Virus record (IMG/VR): IMGVR_UViG_3300028563_000021
Span: 1 to 64,000 of that record
Reading direction: 5' to 3' (one strand)
From: a virus
DNA length: 64,000 bases
Under the pieces are notes generated by a model. The model was not told the origin of the DNA. It did no database searches and was given only the letters and a program-made list of their open reading frames with translations. Both the position numbers and the translations under genes were made by a program. Shown here in pieces: positions 21,632 through 30,911 of this stretch. How positions within the stretch are numbered: the first letter of the stretch is position 1; every line of letters starts with the position of its first letter.

Positions 21632-24616
21632 TTATTTCCTGCGGCGACGTATCTTTGCTGGCCGAACGCAAATACCTTTGACGTATCGTATTGAGCACAA
21701 TGCTGTACGCAGTTCTCGAATCTCTATCTGCTGCTTTTCAATTTCCTTTTGTTCTTCTTGAATCGCCTTTGTTAGAACTGCTGCCATTTGCATATACCTG
21801 ACACCGCGCGTCTGACCGTCGTCTTGAAATGAAACAAGTCGCTTATCAACTTCGGCCACATCTTCAGCAATGAACCCCACTTGACGACCTAAGTGTTCCG
21901 GGTCAAATTCCGGCTTCAGTTCATATTCAACAGGCCGCAAAGCGAGTGCTTCCGCCAAGCTGTCGCCGAGCGGAATTATGTTTTGTTTATACCGTCCGGC
22001 AGAGGCCAAGCAGGAGAGCGTAGTATCAACAGTTACGTTTCCGGTAGAGGTTGTCCAGCAAAGTGTTCCGGTGGTCGCCGAACTGGAAGAGGCCAGTCCA
22101 GGTAGCGTTACTGCGCCTGAGACTGCAAGTGTACCTGTTACTTCAACTTGATGAGTTGGGGCTGTAGTAGAGCCGAATGCCGTATTTCCTTTTAAAAAAT
22201 TGTTAGCTGTGCCGTCAAGATATAAGCAGCCTTTAGCCGATCCTGACGAGATAAGACACCTAATTCCCATATTCAGCGACGTACCGTGTGTCAGGTCAGG
22301 GATATAAACGCCATACTGCTGCGTGATCGCCGATCCTGAGCCAAGCACCGCGTCAGCAACAGTTAAACCAGCGCGCGATCCCATCGTATATGAGCCTGCC
22401 GCCAAAATACCGCCAGCGTATAAGTCGCTACCCGAACTCGTCGCCGCTGCCGTGTAAGTGGGAACAGAGGAGATACCAATTTGCGCGGTTCCGGCGAACG
22501 TCCCCGACCCGCTTGCTGTTATCAAATTGTTTGCACTTGTTGCCCCTGCTGCCAAAATCGGGGCAGTTGCGCTTGTCGAAAAAGTTCCGGCCATCCCGTA
22601 AATAGTTGACCACCTGTACGACGCCGACCCCAGCGTGGTTGTGTTGTCAACGTATGGTGTGAAGTACGACGTGCTGACTTGGGTAAAACCGCTTGTCGTG
22701 CCACTGAAAAAATTGGTCAGAGCGCCAGACGCATCGCCAAGGTATAAATAGCCATGCACGTAATCCATTTCGATACGCGGGTAAGTATCCCCTTTGCGCT
22801 TGCCGTACATGAATTGCGCACTATTAGAATAAGACCAATCGTTGGCCCCGGCCAACTCAGGCAAAGTACCAGCTTCGTAAAAAAGGTTAATTGGGCTTGA
22901 ACTTGACGCACCGTTCTGAATTCCGATAGCGCCATCTGTACTCCGGTAATCGCCATTGTAGCCGCGCATGGAGTTTTTCAAGCCGCCACCGCCAGCCGTC
23001 GAATAGGTAAATTGAATTGCGTCAACGTTGTACCCTGCGTCAATTATATTTCCCGATGCCTCTGTTGTGTTGTCAGGGGCATAGTATTCGACTTTGGGGG
23101 GAGCCGATTCCCATCTGGCTTGCAATAATGTATTGTTAGCACCGGAGTTGACAACATGATACTGCGGGGTGTTACCCTCAATAGATGGTTTGATAAACAG
23201 ATTGTTGTTGACTGCGTGTGTAGCGGATGGGCTTAGCAAGATGTGGTAGACGCCGGTAACGTTCGTGCCTTCAGCCGAGTTTTGACTAAACCGACCGCCA
23301 TAAAAATTATTCTCATTGACCCACGATGACGAGTCGCCGGGGTTCAATTGTAAATTCACTTGACCGTTTTCCATCCACCCCATGAAATAGTCATTGTAGA
23401 CATTGCCATATCCGCCGTATGAAGTAATAAGCGCACTTGTTGCAAAGTTGTTAGTGGTGCCAAAGTACACTCTGCTAGAGTAGGCATTAACCACGCGGAC
23501 GCCAATGCCTTGGCCTGCCCACCCCGTACCAGGCTTCGTCATGTTGTTAATAGCAGGAAGCCAAACATTGTGAGAAATAAATGGCGTCGTCGGATTCGTG
23601 GCGTTGCCAGTTGACACTTCTACCGCGATCGTTGGTGTACCGTAGACATTAAATATCGCGTTCGAAAAATCCGCGTCGCAAGTGATAGTTACCTGTGAAC
23701 TTGTTTTAAAAGTTCCAACTGCAACGACCTTGCCTCCAATTGATGTTGCATAATTGATCGCATTTTGGACAGCTGTAGTTGAGTAATTTGTACCAGTGGG
23801 GTCGGCACCATAATCTACAACCGGGTCGACGATATGGACGCCGATATTTCCTCGTGCTATTGGTGCGCTAGCGACATCAGAAAAATTATTCGGCCCAAGC
23901 ATGGCGGTGCCTGTATTAGCCTCAGCACGCCAAGCTGTATTCGCTGAGTCATATGTCCACCACATATCCCGGCCATGCCCAATAACAAACGTCGATCCGC
24001 TTCCGATTGTTGTTCCTGCGCCAGCAGTCACGGTATCGGACGCGGTAGCGTCAATATTAACAAGGTGTATTTGCGTGCCGTTTATCAAGCCGGTTGCCGT
24101 TGATGCTGGCAATGTATCTGTCATCGCGGTTCCGCTATTCGACCGGCGCGTTTTTTTGAAGAAATCGGCGGTCGCAAATACATGGCTAGCGCCGGTAATT
24201 GTCTGCGGTGGCAGTAACCCCTCAATCGTTCCGGTTCCTGGATTTGCAACAGAAACTCCAAATCCGAGCCACGACGGAGCGCCAGCATTTTCCTGAAATA
24301 AACCAGTTCCTTGCGATATAAATGATGTCGTGTTTGCGCCGGTTTGATATGGTATTGAATTGGCTGCGCCGCCCGCTAGATTTTTCGCTGGCGCTGGAGG
24401 AAGGCTAAGCCAATTTGTACCGTTTGACGTGAATACATTGCCGGTCGTAGACGGATTGATATAATCCTGTTTCGCGCCAAAATAGCTATTCCACTGCCCC
24501 GGAGTTGGGACTTGTCCGTATGCGAAACCTGGATTGGATTGCGAAAATACATCGGCCGAAAAAAACAAAGCAAGCGCGCATAAAAAAAGCGCCCGCAGGC
24601 GCTGAAATTTGATCAT
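21632..24616 (-). CDS. Tail fibre/spike with beta-helix and S74 chaperone domain
   Basis: 994 residues. Residues 1-25 look like a Sec signal peptide (ALFLCALALFFSADVFSQ), odd for a virion protein. Residues 260-600 start with IVDPVVDYGADPTGTNYSTT, the entry to a pectate-lyase-like beta-helix. The last 110 residues (YKQNIIPLGDSLAEALALRP ... GFIAEDV) are a peptidase S74 chaperone that trimerises the fibre and cleaves itself off, ending in a coiled coil. The likely receptor-binding protein. Confidence 0.85.
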   Translation of the reverse strand: MIKFQRLRALFLCALALFFSADVFSQSNPGFAYGQVPTPGQWNSYFGAKQDYINPSTTGNVFTSNGTNWLSLPPAPAKNLAGGAANSIPYQTGANTTSFISQGTGLFQENAGAPSWLGFGVSVANPGTGTIEGLLPPQTITGASHVFATADFFKKTRRSNSGTAMTDTLPASTATGLINGTQIHLVNIDATASDTVTAGAGTTIGSGSTFVIGHGRDMWWTYDSANTAWRAEANTGTAMLGPNNFSDVASAPIARGNIGVHIVDPVVDYGADPTGTNYSTTAVQNAINYATSIGGKVVAVGTFKTSSQVTITCDADFSNAIFNVYGTPTIAVEVSTGNATNPTTPFISHNVWLPAINNMTKPGTGWAGQGIGVRVVNAYSSRVYFGTTNNFATSALITSYGGYGNVYNDYFMGWMENGQVNLQLNPGDSSSWVNENNFYGGRFSQNSAEGTNVTGVYHILLSPSATHAVNNNLFIKPSIEGNTPQYHVVNSGANNTLLQARWESAPPKVEYYAPDNTTEASGNIIDAGYNVDAIQFTYSTAGGGGLKNSMRGYNGDYRSTDGAIGIQNGASSSSPINLFYEAGTLPELAGANDWSYSNSAQFMYGKRKGDTYPRIEMDYVHGYLYLGDASGALTNFFSGTTSGFTQVSTSYFTPYVDNTTTLGSASYRWSTIYGMAGTFSTSATAPILAAGATSANNLITASGSGTFAGTAQIGISSVPTYTAAATSSGSDLYAGGILAAGSYTMGSRAGLTVADAVLGSGSAITQQYGVYIPDLTHGTSLNMGIRCLISSGSAKGCLYLDGTANNFLKGNTAFGSTTAPTHQVEVTGTLAVSGAVTLPGLASSSSATTGTLCWTTSTGNVTVDTTLSCLASAGRYKQNIIPLGDSLAEALALRPVEYELKPEFDPEHLGRQVGFIAEDVAEVDKRLVSFQDDGQTRGVRYMQMAAVLTKAIQEEQKEIEKQQIEIRELRTALCSIRYVKGICVRPAKIRRRRK

Positions 24617-24641
24617 GATGTTTTCCTGTTTCTATTATCAG

Positions 24642-25586
24642 TTATGGCATACCGATTGATGTTGCGAGGCCTTGCAACCATCCATCAAAAGACGGCCTGT
24701 TATACATGCGTGGGCCGACTGCAAAGCCGCCGGTGTAGACGGCAAAACAAACTTTATTTGCACCCCACGGATAAAGCAACGACACAAGAGCGCCATCGGT
24801 ACCGATTCCGGTCGGATCGCTAATTATGTTTAATCCGATGCCGCCTGCGCCAGAATTATCGAAAACCGCCTGCCCCGTAGTGCCATTCCGAAACAAGACC
24901 ACTGACGACTGATTGATTGCACCGAACCCTGTTGATCCGTTTGAAGTTATGCGAGCAAAAAGAGTTTTATCAGCAGTCGAATACCATTGCTGCTCGGTAG
25001 ACGCTGCTATCCCGTTGCCGTTCAACAGCAACTGATTTTCAGCCGTTGTAACCAATCCAGTGGTAGTGGAAATTGTGAAATTGTAGGTACCGTTCCATAC
25101 CTGAATGCCGGTCAATGTACTACCCGAGTAGATGCCCTCAAGTTGCAGCGTCGGTGTATTTAGAACGCCCATTGTATTAGTTGGCCCGGTAAATCCTGAC
25201 CCTATCCCAACAAATCCACCGCCGCCAACATAATCGTATTTCCCAAGCCATCCATGCCCCGGAGTAGTGATATCTCCGACGAGAAGCCATATATATCCAT
25301 TTGGCACATCAAGCCAAATCCCGGCGAAATACGAATTTGACCCTGCTGTGCTTATATAGCCAGCGTTATAGGATGCCAATATCGCATTTGAATTTGAATA
25401 TGTGTAAAAATTAAGAAACTGCGATGTCGTCCCTCCCTGGATTCCTATCGATTTACCATCGTTTGCCGGATGTGCCCAGACGAATTCATAGCTCACAGGA
25501 TTATGATTGCACGAAATTCCGCCGATCGACTGCGGAAATGGTGTAGCAATGTTGGCGTTCCCGCCGCCTAAGAGTTGAGTGGTCAT
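24642..25586 (-). CDS. Putative tail fibre-associated structural protein
   Basis: 314 residues, glycine/serine/threonine-rich and beta-strand-rich, starting MTTQLLGGGNANIATPFPQS. Lies between two tail fibre genes and overlaps the upstream one by ATGA, so it is probably a virion host-recognition or fibre-tip protein. No family recognised. Confidence 0.6.
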   Translation of the reverse strand: MTTQLLGGGNANIATPFPQSIGGISCNHNPVSYEFVWAHPANDGKSIGIQGGTTSQFLNFYTYSNSNAILASYNAGYISTAGSNSYFAGIWLDVPNGYIWLLVGDITTPGHGWLGKYDYVGGGGFVGIGSGFTGPTNTMGVLNTPTLQLEGIYSGSTLTGIQVWNGTYNFTISTTTGLVTTAENQLLLNGNGIAASTEQQWYSTADKTLFARITSNGSTGFGAINQSSVVLFRNGTTGQAVFDNSGAGGIGLNIISDPTGIGTDGALVSLLYPWGANKVCFAVYTGGFAVGPRMYNRPSFDGWLQGLATSIGMP

Positions 25587-26449
25587 TGCTGCATCCTTAT
25601 GTTGATAATTTGAAGGTTCCCACTATTTGTATCCAGAACATTATTTGATAGCCGCGTCAGAACGCAATTCACCGTTCCCGGATAACTCAGTGCCGCCGAC
25701 GGAATGATCATTGTTGCAGTGGCGTAATTGACCTCGTTGTTTGCTGTCGATGGCGCGGTCAAAGTTTCGTTCGTGCTGGTGTAGCTCAACGCCAAGCCTG
25801 ACGACGTAATATTCTGGTATTGAAACTGCATGTAAAAATTGTTGTTCGCAACGTTGCTCGTGAACGATATTTGCATCTTCACCGGCAAAGTCAGATCGAT
25901 ATTGCTCGTTACATCAACGCCCCAGAAAGCAGCCTGATTGAACGATTTTTGGAACTGAGTGGCCGGTGTGTCGAATACGGTTACCGCGCGCGCGGGATAT
26001 GGGCCGTACGGATTTAAGATTGGGACATTGTATTGATAGGCGGTAGACAGAATGAAGCTTTGCCATCCTGCGCCGCCGGTATCCGGGTCTGACGTGTTGT
26101 TTTCGACAGTGCTAAGCCAAAGTCCATTCAACGTCGCTTTTGCCAATACAGCGCCCTTTGGGTATCCACCGATCGCCGCGCTGAATGTTGAGTTGTAGAC
26201 GTAAAATCCGCCCGCCTGCTGCCATTGCACCGGGCCTGCGAGCATGTTGCCGAGGCCGTTCATGTCACGGCCATCTGGCAAGACGCCGCCCGATGCCAGC
26301 GCTACGAACGTTTCTGGTGGAAATCCGAGCGTCAACGATGCCGCCGCAGGATCAGAAGTCGTAGTCGGGATCGTGCGGATATAAGTCCCGCTTACCGCGT
26401 CGACAGCAAAGACGACTGGCAATTGTGCTGGGGCGTTGCTCGATTGCAT
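25583..26449 (-). CDS. Tail fibre-like protein
   Basis: 288 residues. GGVLPDGRDMNGLGNMLAGP, GYPKGAVLAKATLNGLW and NNTSDPDTGG resemble N-terminal parts of myophage tail fibres. The C-terminal 130 residues are a separate beta-rich domain (NNNFYMQFQYQNITSSGLAL). It follows the DUF2612-like gene, the usual position of the baseplate-proximal fibre. Confidence 0.7.
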   Translation of the reverse strand: MQSSNAPAQLPVVFAVDAVSGTYIRTIPTTTSDPAAASLTLGFPPETFVALASGGVLPDGRDMNGLGNMLAGPVQWQQAGGFYVYNSTFSAAIGGYPKGAVLAKATLNGLWLSTVENNTSDPDTGGAGWQSFILSTAYQYNVPILNPYGPYPARAVTVFDTPATQFQKSFNQAAFWGVDVTSNIDLTLPVKMQISFTSNVANNNFYMQFQYQNITSSGLALSYTSTNETLTAPSTANNEVNYATATMIIPSAALSYPGTVNCVLTRLSNNVLDTNSGNLQIINIRMQQ

Positions 26450-26457
26450 GCCTACCT

Positions 26458-27081
26458 CTAAAGTTGAACGACGCTAGCAGCTACGCCGCAAGGGCGCGGC
26501 AGCACGCCGGAATTGAAAACGATGGACGACTGAACGGGCGACAATTGGAATGCGAATGTGTAGGTCATGGTCATATCCAGACCGTCGGTAACATAGCAGA
26601 CTTGGTCGGGGAATATCATCCGTAAAATCGCATTGAGACCAAGTATCGAACCATCCCAAATATTGGCCGCCGCCTTCGCGAAAAGAAGTTGCCTGAATGC
26701 GTCGTCAGTAAGCGAGTAATTGGAATTCAACGCCTCGCCGGAATACCATGTGTACCAAGCCGTTGGATTGCTGTCGCCGCCGGAATTCGCAAAGGAAAAA
26801 TAAGGAGTTTCCGACACGCTCAAAACTCTGCTGACGCCAAGGATACGGCCCCATACATCAAGCCCGTATCCAACTGCTGTTTCAATGTTCCAAAGTTGGT
26901 CATACCACGCATCGATATTCGCATTGGCATCGATCCACTGCGAGAAATAATCCAACCACGCCATGATTACCGGGCTGTTATAGTATTGCGAATAGACGGT
27001 ATTCGGCCAGTAGAATGGCTGATCGCCAATCGCCGATTCCCCAATGATGAAATCGCCTATGCCGTTTGGTATTTGCGGCAT
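26458..27081 (-). CDS. DUF2612-like baseplate/tail protein
   Basis: 207 residues with aromatic repeats such as YGLDVWGRILGVSRVL and DDAFRQLLFAKAAANIWDG, fitting DUF2612, the gpI-like proteins that follow baseplate J and link fibres to the baseplate. Gene order supports it. Confidence 0.75.
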   Translation of the reverse strand: MPQIPNGIGDFIIGESAIGDQPFYWPNTVYSQYYNSPVIMAWLDYFSQWIDANANIDAWYDQLWNIETAVGYGLDVWGRILGVSRVLSVSETPYFSFANSGGDSNPTAWYTWYSGEALNSNYSLTDDAFRQLLFAKAAANIWDGSILGLNAILRMIFPDQVCYVTDGLDMTMTYTFAFQLSPVQSSIVFNSGVLPRPCGVAASVVQL

Positions 27082-27085
27082 ATTG

Positions 27086-28729
27086 CTAAACCGAAACGTT
27101 GATATTCAATGCCGCTGTAACTGGCATTTGGTTGATAAGCATTTGCAGCGAGGTCGCAGTCATTGCGATGATGTTCATCGATTCACTGCCGACGGCTTGT
27201 GCATTGGAAATTTTGTAAGTGCCAGTCGATCCGGTCGGTCCTGAAATTTGAGAAACGATTGCCGTACCCGGCACAACGCCTGCGCCTGCTATAACTTGCC
27301 CCGCAGCGATTGCGCCGCCGGTTGCCGTTACCGTTAATGTCGTGCCGGACGATGAAGCCGTAATGGCAAATGCTGGCGATGCCGATGATCCCATAGTCAG
27401 CGATTCGAGCATTGCCCACGATCCTAGAGTATAAATCCCAGGATAAAATCTACTCGCAAGCATGAGCGTGTCCATCTGCATGCGCAGGCCGCCATCGTTT
27501 CCGGTGAACGCATTGATGATCGAGTTCTGTATTTGCGTGGCGGCATTTGCTGGGACTGACGCGCTATCGAGTATCACCACATTGAAATAAATTTCGACGT
27601 CGGACGGTGTTTCGTATGAGATCGGGTAGGCAATGCCTGGCGGAGCATATGGATAACTCGAATCATAAACGGTGACGGTCGTATTCCCGTTCAACCCGCA
27701 GCCAGGTGGTTTTTTGTTGAAAATTTGCTGAGCAACGGCGGTCGAAGTGCCGCCTGCCACGCTAACATAGAGCGAGTTGGGGAGAATTTGCACGCCGCCA
27801 AGCTGCAAGGTATTCGTGGCTACCGTCTGGGAAATGCTGACCGTGTAAGGCGAACTCGATCCGGCTGTGATCGTCGTGCCCGATGTTACGCCTGGTCCGC
27901 TGATGATTTGCCCGATGGCGACAGTCCCGGATATCACGGACGAAACCGTGAGCGATGTACCCGAAATTGACCCGGAAATCACCGCGCTCGGATTCGTTGC
28001 GATTGGGTATGCGTTCGGATTGTCTTGCACATATGCGCCGATGACGTTCGGGACGGCGAGTACTTGACCCAAAACCGCCTGCGATGTGTTCAACGCATTG
28101 GCCGCCACGGATTGCCGACGGCGATTTTCGAACTGCGCGCGCGATTCGACGTTGTTGCCCTCTGCGCCGTCGCTCGCATTATTGATCGAGTCCCATCCAT
28201 TGATCGTTTGGTAGATCGTCGTCAGGGTGTTGGCTGGGCATGGTATCGGACCCTGCAGATTGTTCGCGAATGGCAAAACGATGCTGCCGCTCGGCGGGAT
28301 AGTTCCGGATTGCGTGCACGAGTACAGATTGCCGGATATGTCAACGGCCAACGCGCCGATCGGTATGACGACGCCAGGATAGCCGGAGCATGTGCATTGC
28401 GCAACCGTGGAAGCTGCCGGGATGCGTGTCAGGAAATAAATGCGCCCGATGGCGTCTTGCATACGTCCAGCGGCATAAGCCGGATCAACGCCATTGAACA
28501 GCGCCAGCAGCAAGTCGTTTGTGTTGCCGATGATTGCCGTTTCAGTGGTCGCCAATTGCATTTGCGGAGGTGCGACTGTTCCGGTCGATGGCGCACCGGC
28601 AGGAAAATTCAACCCACCGCCGAATGCGGTATTGATGTCGGCGATAACTCCCGCTAGGACCGCTGATTGTGCGGGCGCAATCCAGCCTACCTCCGTTTGA
28701 GATATCGACGGTACTGAAGATGTGGTCAT
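27086..28729 (-). CDS. Baseplate J-like protein with two inserted beta-domains
   Basis: 547 residues. The gpJ core includes GRIYFLTRIPAASTVA and AEGNNVESRAQFENRRRQSV, and forms the wedge ring of a contractile-tail baseplate. Two insertions, residues 251-310 and about 452-517, share the pattern ISGTSLTV...GTTI...YTVSISQTVAT that recurs in three other virion proteins here. Starts one base into the stop of the W-like gene. Confidence 0.88.
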   Translation of the reverse strand: MTTSSVPSISQTEVGWIAPAQSAVLAGVIADINTAFGGGLNFPAGAPSTGTVAPPQMQLATTETAIIGNTNDLLLALFNGVDPAYAAGRMQDAIGRIYFLTRIPAASTVAQCTCSGYPGVVIPIGALAVDISGNLYSCTQSGTIPPSGSIVLPFANNLQGPIPCPANTLTTIYQTINGWDSINNASDGAEGNNVESRAQFENRRRQSVAANALNTSQAVLGQVLAVPNVIGAYVQDNPNAYPIATNPSAVISGSISGTSLTVSSVISGTVAIGQIISGPGVTSGTTITAGSSSPYTVSISQTVATNTLQLGGVQILPNSLYVSVAGGTSTAVAQQIFNKKPPGCGLNGNTTVTVYDSSYPYAPPGIAYPISYETPSDVEIYFNVVILDSASVPANAATQIQNSIINAFTGNDGGLRMQMDTLMLASRFYPGIYTLGSWAMLESLTMGSSASPAFAITASSSGTTLTVTATGGAIAAGQVIAGAGVVPGTAIVSQISGPTGSTGTYKISNAQAVGSESMNIIAMTATSLQMLINQMPVTAALNINVSV

Positions 28730-29079
28730 CAGAAATTCGCTATTGAAATATTGCCGGATGAATCGGTTAATTGCACTTGGCCGCTGACTTGCCCGCTTTT
28801 AATCGATGTTAGATAGACGCTCGCACTTTGCACGCCGGGAACGGTCTTTGCTGCATCAATAATGAGCGTTTTAAGCAAATTCACAGGCGGATTTTTGCCG
28901 AGAACTTGCTCGAAATACGGTATTCCGATAGTTGTATCGAACCAATATTCGCCGAGGAACAGGCGGATTGCGCTTGCGGCATCCTGCGCCAACGAATACG
29001 GCGCTTTCGCCATCGCAATATTGCCAGATGCATCGATACACAAATCCCAATTCGTGCGATCAAGTAAAAGGGTATTCAT
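28729..29079 (-). CDS. gp25/W-like baseplate wedge protein
   Basis: 116 residues. Opens TNWDLCIDASGNIAMAKAPY and contains ASAIRLFLGEYWFDTTIGIP, the signature of DUF2634/gp25-like wedge proteins. It precedes gpJ as in other myophages and overlaps both neighbours by ATGA-type junctions. Confidence 0.85.
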   Translation of the reverse strand: MNTLLLDRTNWDLCIDASGNIAMAKAPYSLAQDAASAIRLFLGEYWFDTTIGIPYFEQVLGKNPPVNLLKTLIIDAAKTVPGVQSASVYLTSIKSGQVSGQVQLTDSSGNISIANF

Positions 29080-29711
29080 CAGATCGGCACTCCGGTATCG
29101 CTGCCGCCCGGCGTAACTCCGCCATGGACATGGCTATCAAGACTGATGCCATTTCCGACAACATCACCTGTCGCCGTGATCCCGCAATTGACTATCATGC
29201 TCGATGCATTCACGGTAAAAGACCCAGGAGTGGTTAATGCGATTCCGGCGCCATCATTCAAAAACTCGAAAATTTGCGTCGGCAATCCATTCAAGAATCC
29301 GCCAAAATACAATCCATCCGATACGTCAAATTCTCGGCCACTGCCCGGGCTCGATTGCGCTTTTGTCGTGACGACATTCGAAATGTCGCTGTCGGCAAAT
29401 ATCGCAATCCCGATGTCGCCAACTTGCGGATCAAGGATGATTGCATTCGCGCCGCCCTGAAGTCTGAAGTACGGAATATGGTAGATCGCGCCTTGCGCCA
29501 TCGCCACGCCAGCGCCAGTGACTTGATTGACGAGCGGCTGAAGATCGACGAAACCAACGGGAGATACGCCGCCCGCATTCGTCACGCTCGTCACCTTGCA
29601 CAATGTCGCTGTGCGGATTTTCGAAAGAATTGACAGGATGATGAACCGCAGGGAATTGTATTCCGATCCGAACGATGAAAGCGGCTGAGAGCCTGAAGTT
29701 GGTTGCGTCAT
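29079..29711 (-). CDS. Baseplate spike (gpV/Gp138-like)
   Basis: 210 residues. Gp138-type OB-fold N-domain (VGFVDLQPLVNQVTGAGVAM ... PQVGDIGIAIFADSD) followed by a short beta-helix and an apex motif DSHVHGG. The HVH pair is of the kind that coordinates a metal ion at the tip of P2 gpV-type spikes. Forms the membrane-piercing needle. Confidence 0.85.
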   Translation of the reverse strand: MTQPTSGSQPLSSFGSEYNSLRFIILSILSKIRTATLCKVTSVTNAGGVSPVGFVDLQPLVNQVTGAGVAMAQGAIYHIPYFRLQGGANAIILDPQVGDIGIAIFADSDISNVVTTKAQSSPGSGREFDVSDGLYFGGFLNGLPTQIFEFLNDGAGIALTTPGSFTVNASSMIVNCGITATGDVVGNGISLDSHVHGGVTPGGSDTGVPI

Positions 29712-30595
29712 TGCGATCCCAATCCGACAAAATTTTGCGCTTGAATTTCAGTGTCCCATCGGCCCTCTGGAAGCTCGCTCTCCAAAGTGTGGGCGAGCCC
29801 GAATACGGTCCACATACCATTCAAATTCGTTACCTTCAAGCTGCTTTTCACTTGTATTTGCGCGCCCCATTTAATGTTCGGATTGTAAAGCGTCTTCAGC
29901 CCGATCCCGATATTCGAATAGCTTGGGTATCCAATCATTGCCGGGTCTTGGTCGTCTGATACCGTCACAACTTTTTGGCTTGATCTATTCCCATTTTTCG
30001 GAAAAATCACTACAGAATTGTCGTCAATAATCAAGTTGATGTTGGCCGCCTTCGCTAGCGCAATCGCCTGGTCGCGCGCGGTGCCGTTGAATGTTGATCT
30101 GCCTAGCGTCTGCTGCACGCCATTCGGCTCGAAATCAAGATTCATCAGGTTAGCAAGGCTTCCCATAGCCGTCGCAACGTCGAAGGTGTTGGGATATTCC
30201 GTTGATTTAACTGGCGTCAATGCCTGCAAGAGCGCGGTCTGTGCGATGACATTCATCACCGAGTCAGGCTGGCTATTCAAATCGATCTGAGCGATCGTGA
30301 TCTGCCCGACGAAAACTATCGGATTAGGTCCGGTCGCCGAATCCCCGGCCATCACTTTTACGGTGTTCTGCTGGATGTAATTCGTGACCGGATAAATCGA
30401 TGTCAATTTGTTGTAAATGTCCGGCGTCAACCCCCATATCCTGAGCTGGCATTCGTTCATCGCGGCGCTTGCCGTCTTCACGATCTTGCAAGATACGCGC
30501 AAGCCTTTCACGGTCACTTGATTCGATGATCCGCTGAAAGTATTCGATCCGCCCAGCGTGAAAACCAGATCGATCCGCTTTTTCGTGAATGCCAT
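29708..30595 (-). CDS. Baseplate hub protein
   Basis: About 295 residues from ATG 30595, overlapping the previous stop (TGATG). QNTVKVMAGDSATGPNPIVF, the repeat-rich tail-hub body and LEGRWDTEIQA-like PEGRWDTEIQAQNFVG near the end fit gp27/gpD-type hubs on which the spike sits. Gene order (plug, hub, spike, W, J) supports the call. Confidence 0.75.
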   Translation of the reverse strand: MAFTKKRIDLVFTLGGSNTFSGSSNQVTVKGLRVSCKIVKTASAAMNECQLRIWGLTPDIYNKLTSIYPVTNYIQQNTVKVMAGDSATGPNPIVFVGQITIAQIDLNSQPDSVMNVIAQTALLQALTPVKSTEYPNTFDVATAMGSLANLMNLDFEPNGVQQTLGRSTFNGTARDQAIALAKAANINLIIDDNSVVIFPKNGNRSSQKVVTVSDDQDPAMIGYPSYSNIGIGLKTLYNPNIKWGAQIQVKSSLKVTNLNGMWTVFGLAHTLESELPEGRWDTEIQAQNFVGLGSQ

Positions 30596-30909
30596 CAACC
30601 AACCCCTATCGGCAAATCAAACGTGTCGAGATAGCAAAATACATAGCGAGTTCCAAGTCCTGGCGACATCGGGTCGCCCAATCCTTGCGTATCGACAAAC
30701 GATAGGTCGCCGATGAAACCAAGATACAGGTCGCGCACGATGCGGTTCCTGTCCTGGCAAATTACCCCAGCGACGATTAGCGTATTCGATATCAACAAAT
30801 CACAAAATAGCCCCTGCGAATTTTCGTATAGATTGATCGCGCATTGCTGCCCAGCGAGCGTTACTTGAATCTGTTGATTCGGCACGTCTTGAATTGGGAT
30901 GATCTGCAT
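30595..30909 (-). CDS. Baseplate plug-family protein
   Basis: 104 residues: QIIPIQDVPNQQIQVTLAGQ, AINLYENSQGLFCDL and FVDTQGLGDPMSPGLGTRYV match the small plug protein family of simple myophage baseplates, which seals the hub centre. Located just before the hub gene. Confidence 0.75.
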   Translation of the reverse strand: MQIIPIQDVPNQQIQVTLAGQQCAINLYENSQGLFCDLLISNTLIVAGVICQDRNRIVRDLYLGFIGDLSFVDTQGLGDPMSPGLGTRYVFCYLDTFDLPIGVG

Positions 30910-30911
30910 GA

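Noticed and set aside
28025-28657. Plus-strand 210-codon frame opposite baseplate J
   Set aside because: Antisense shadow of a confident gene; no independent signal.
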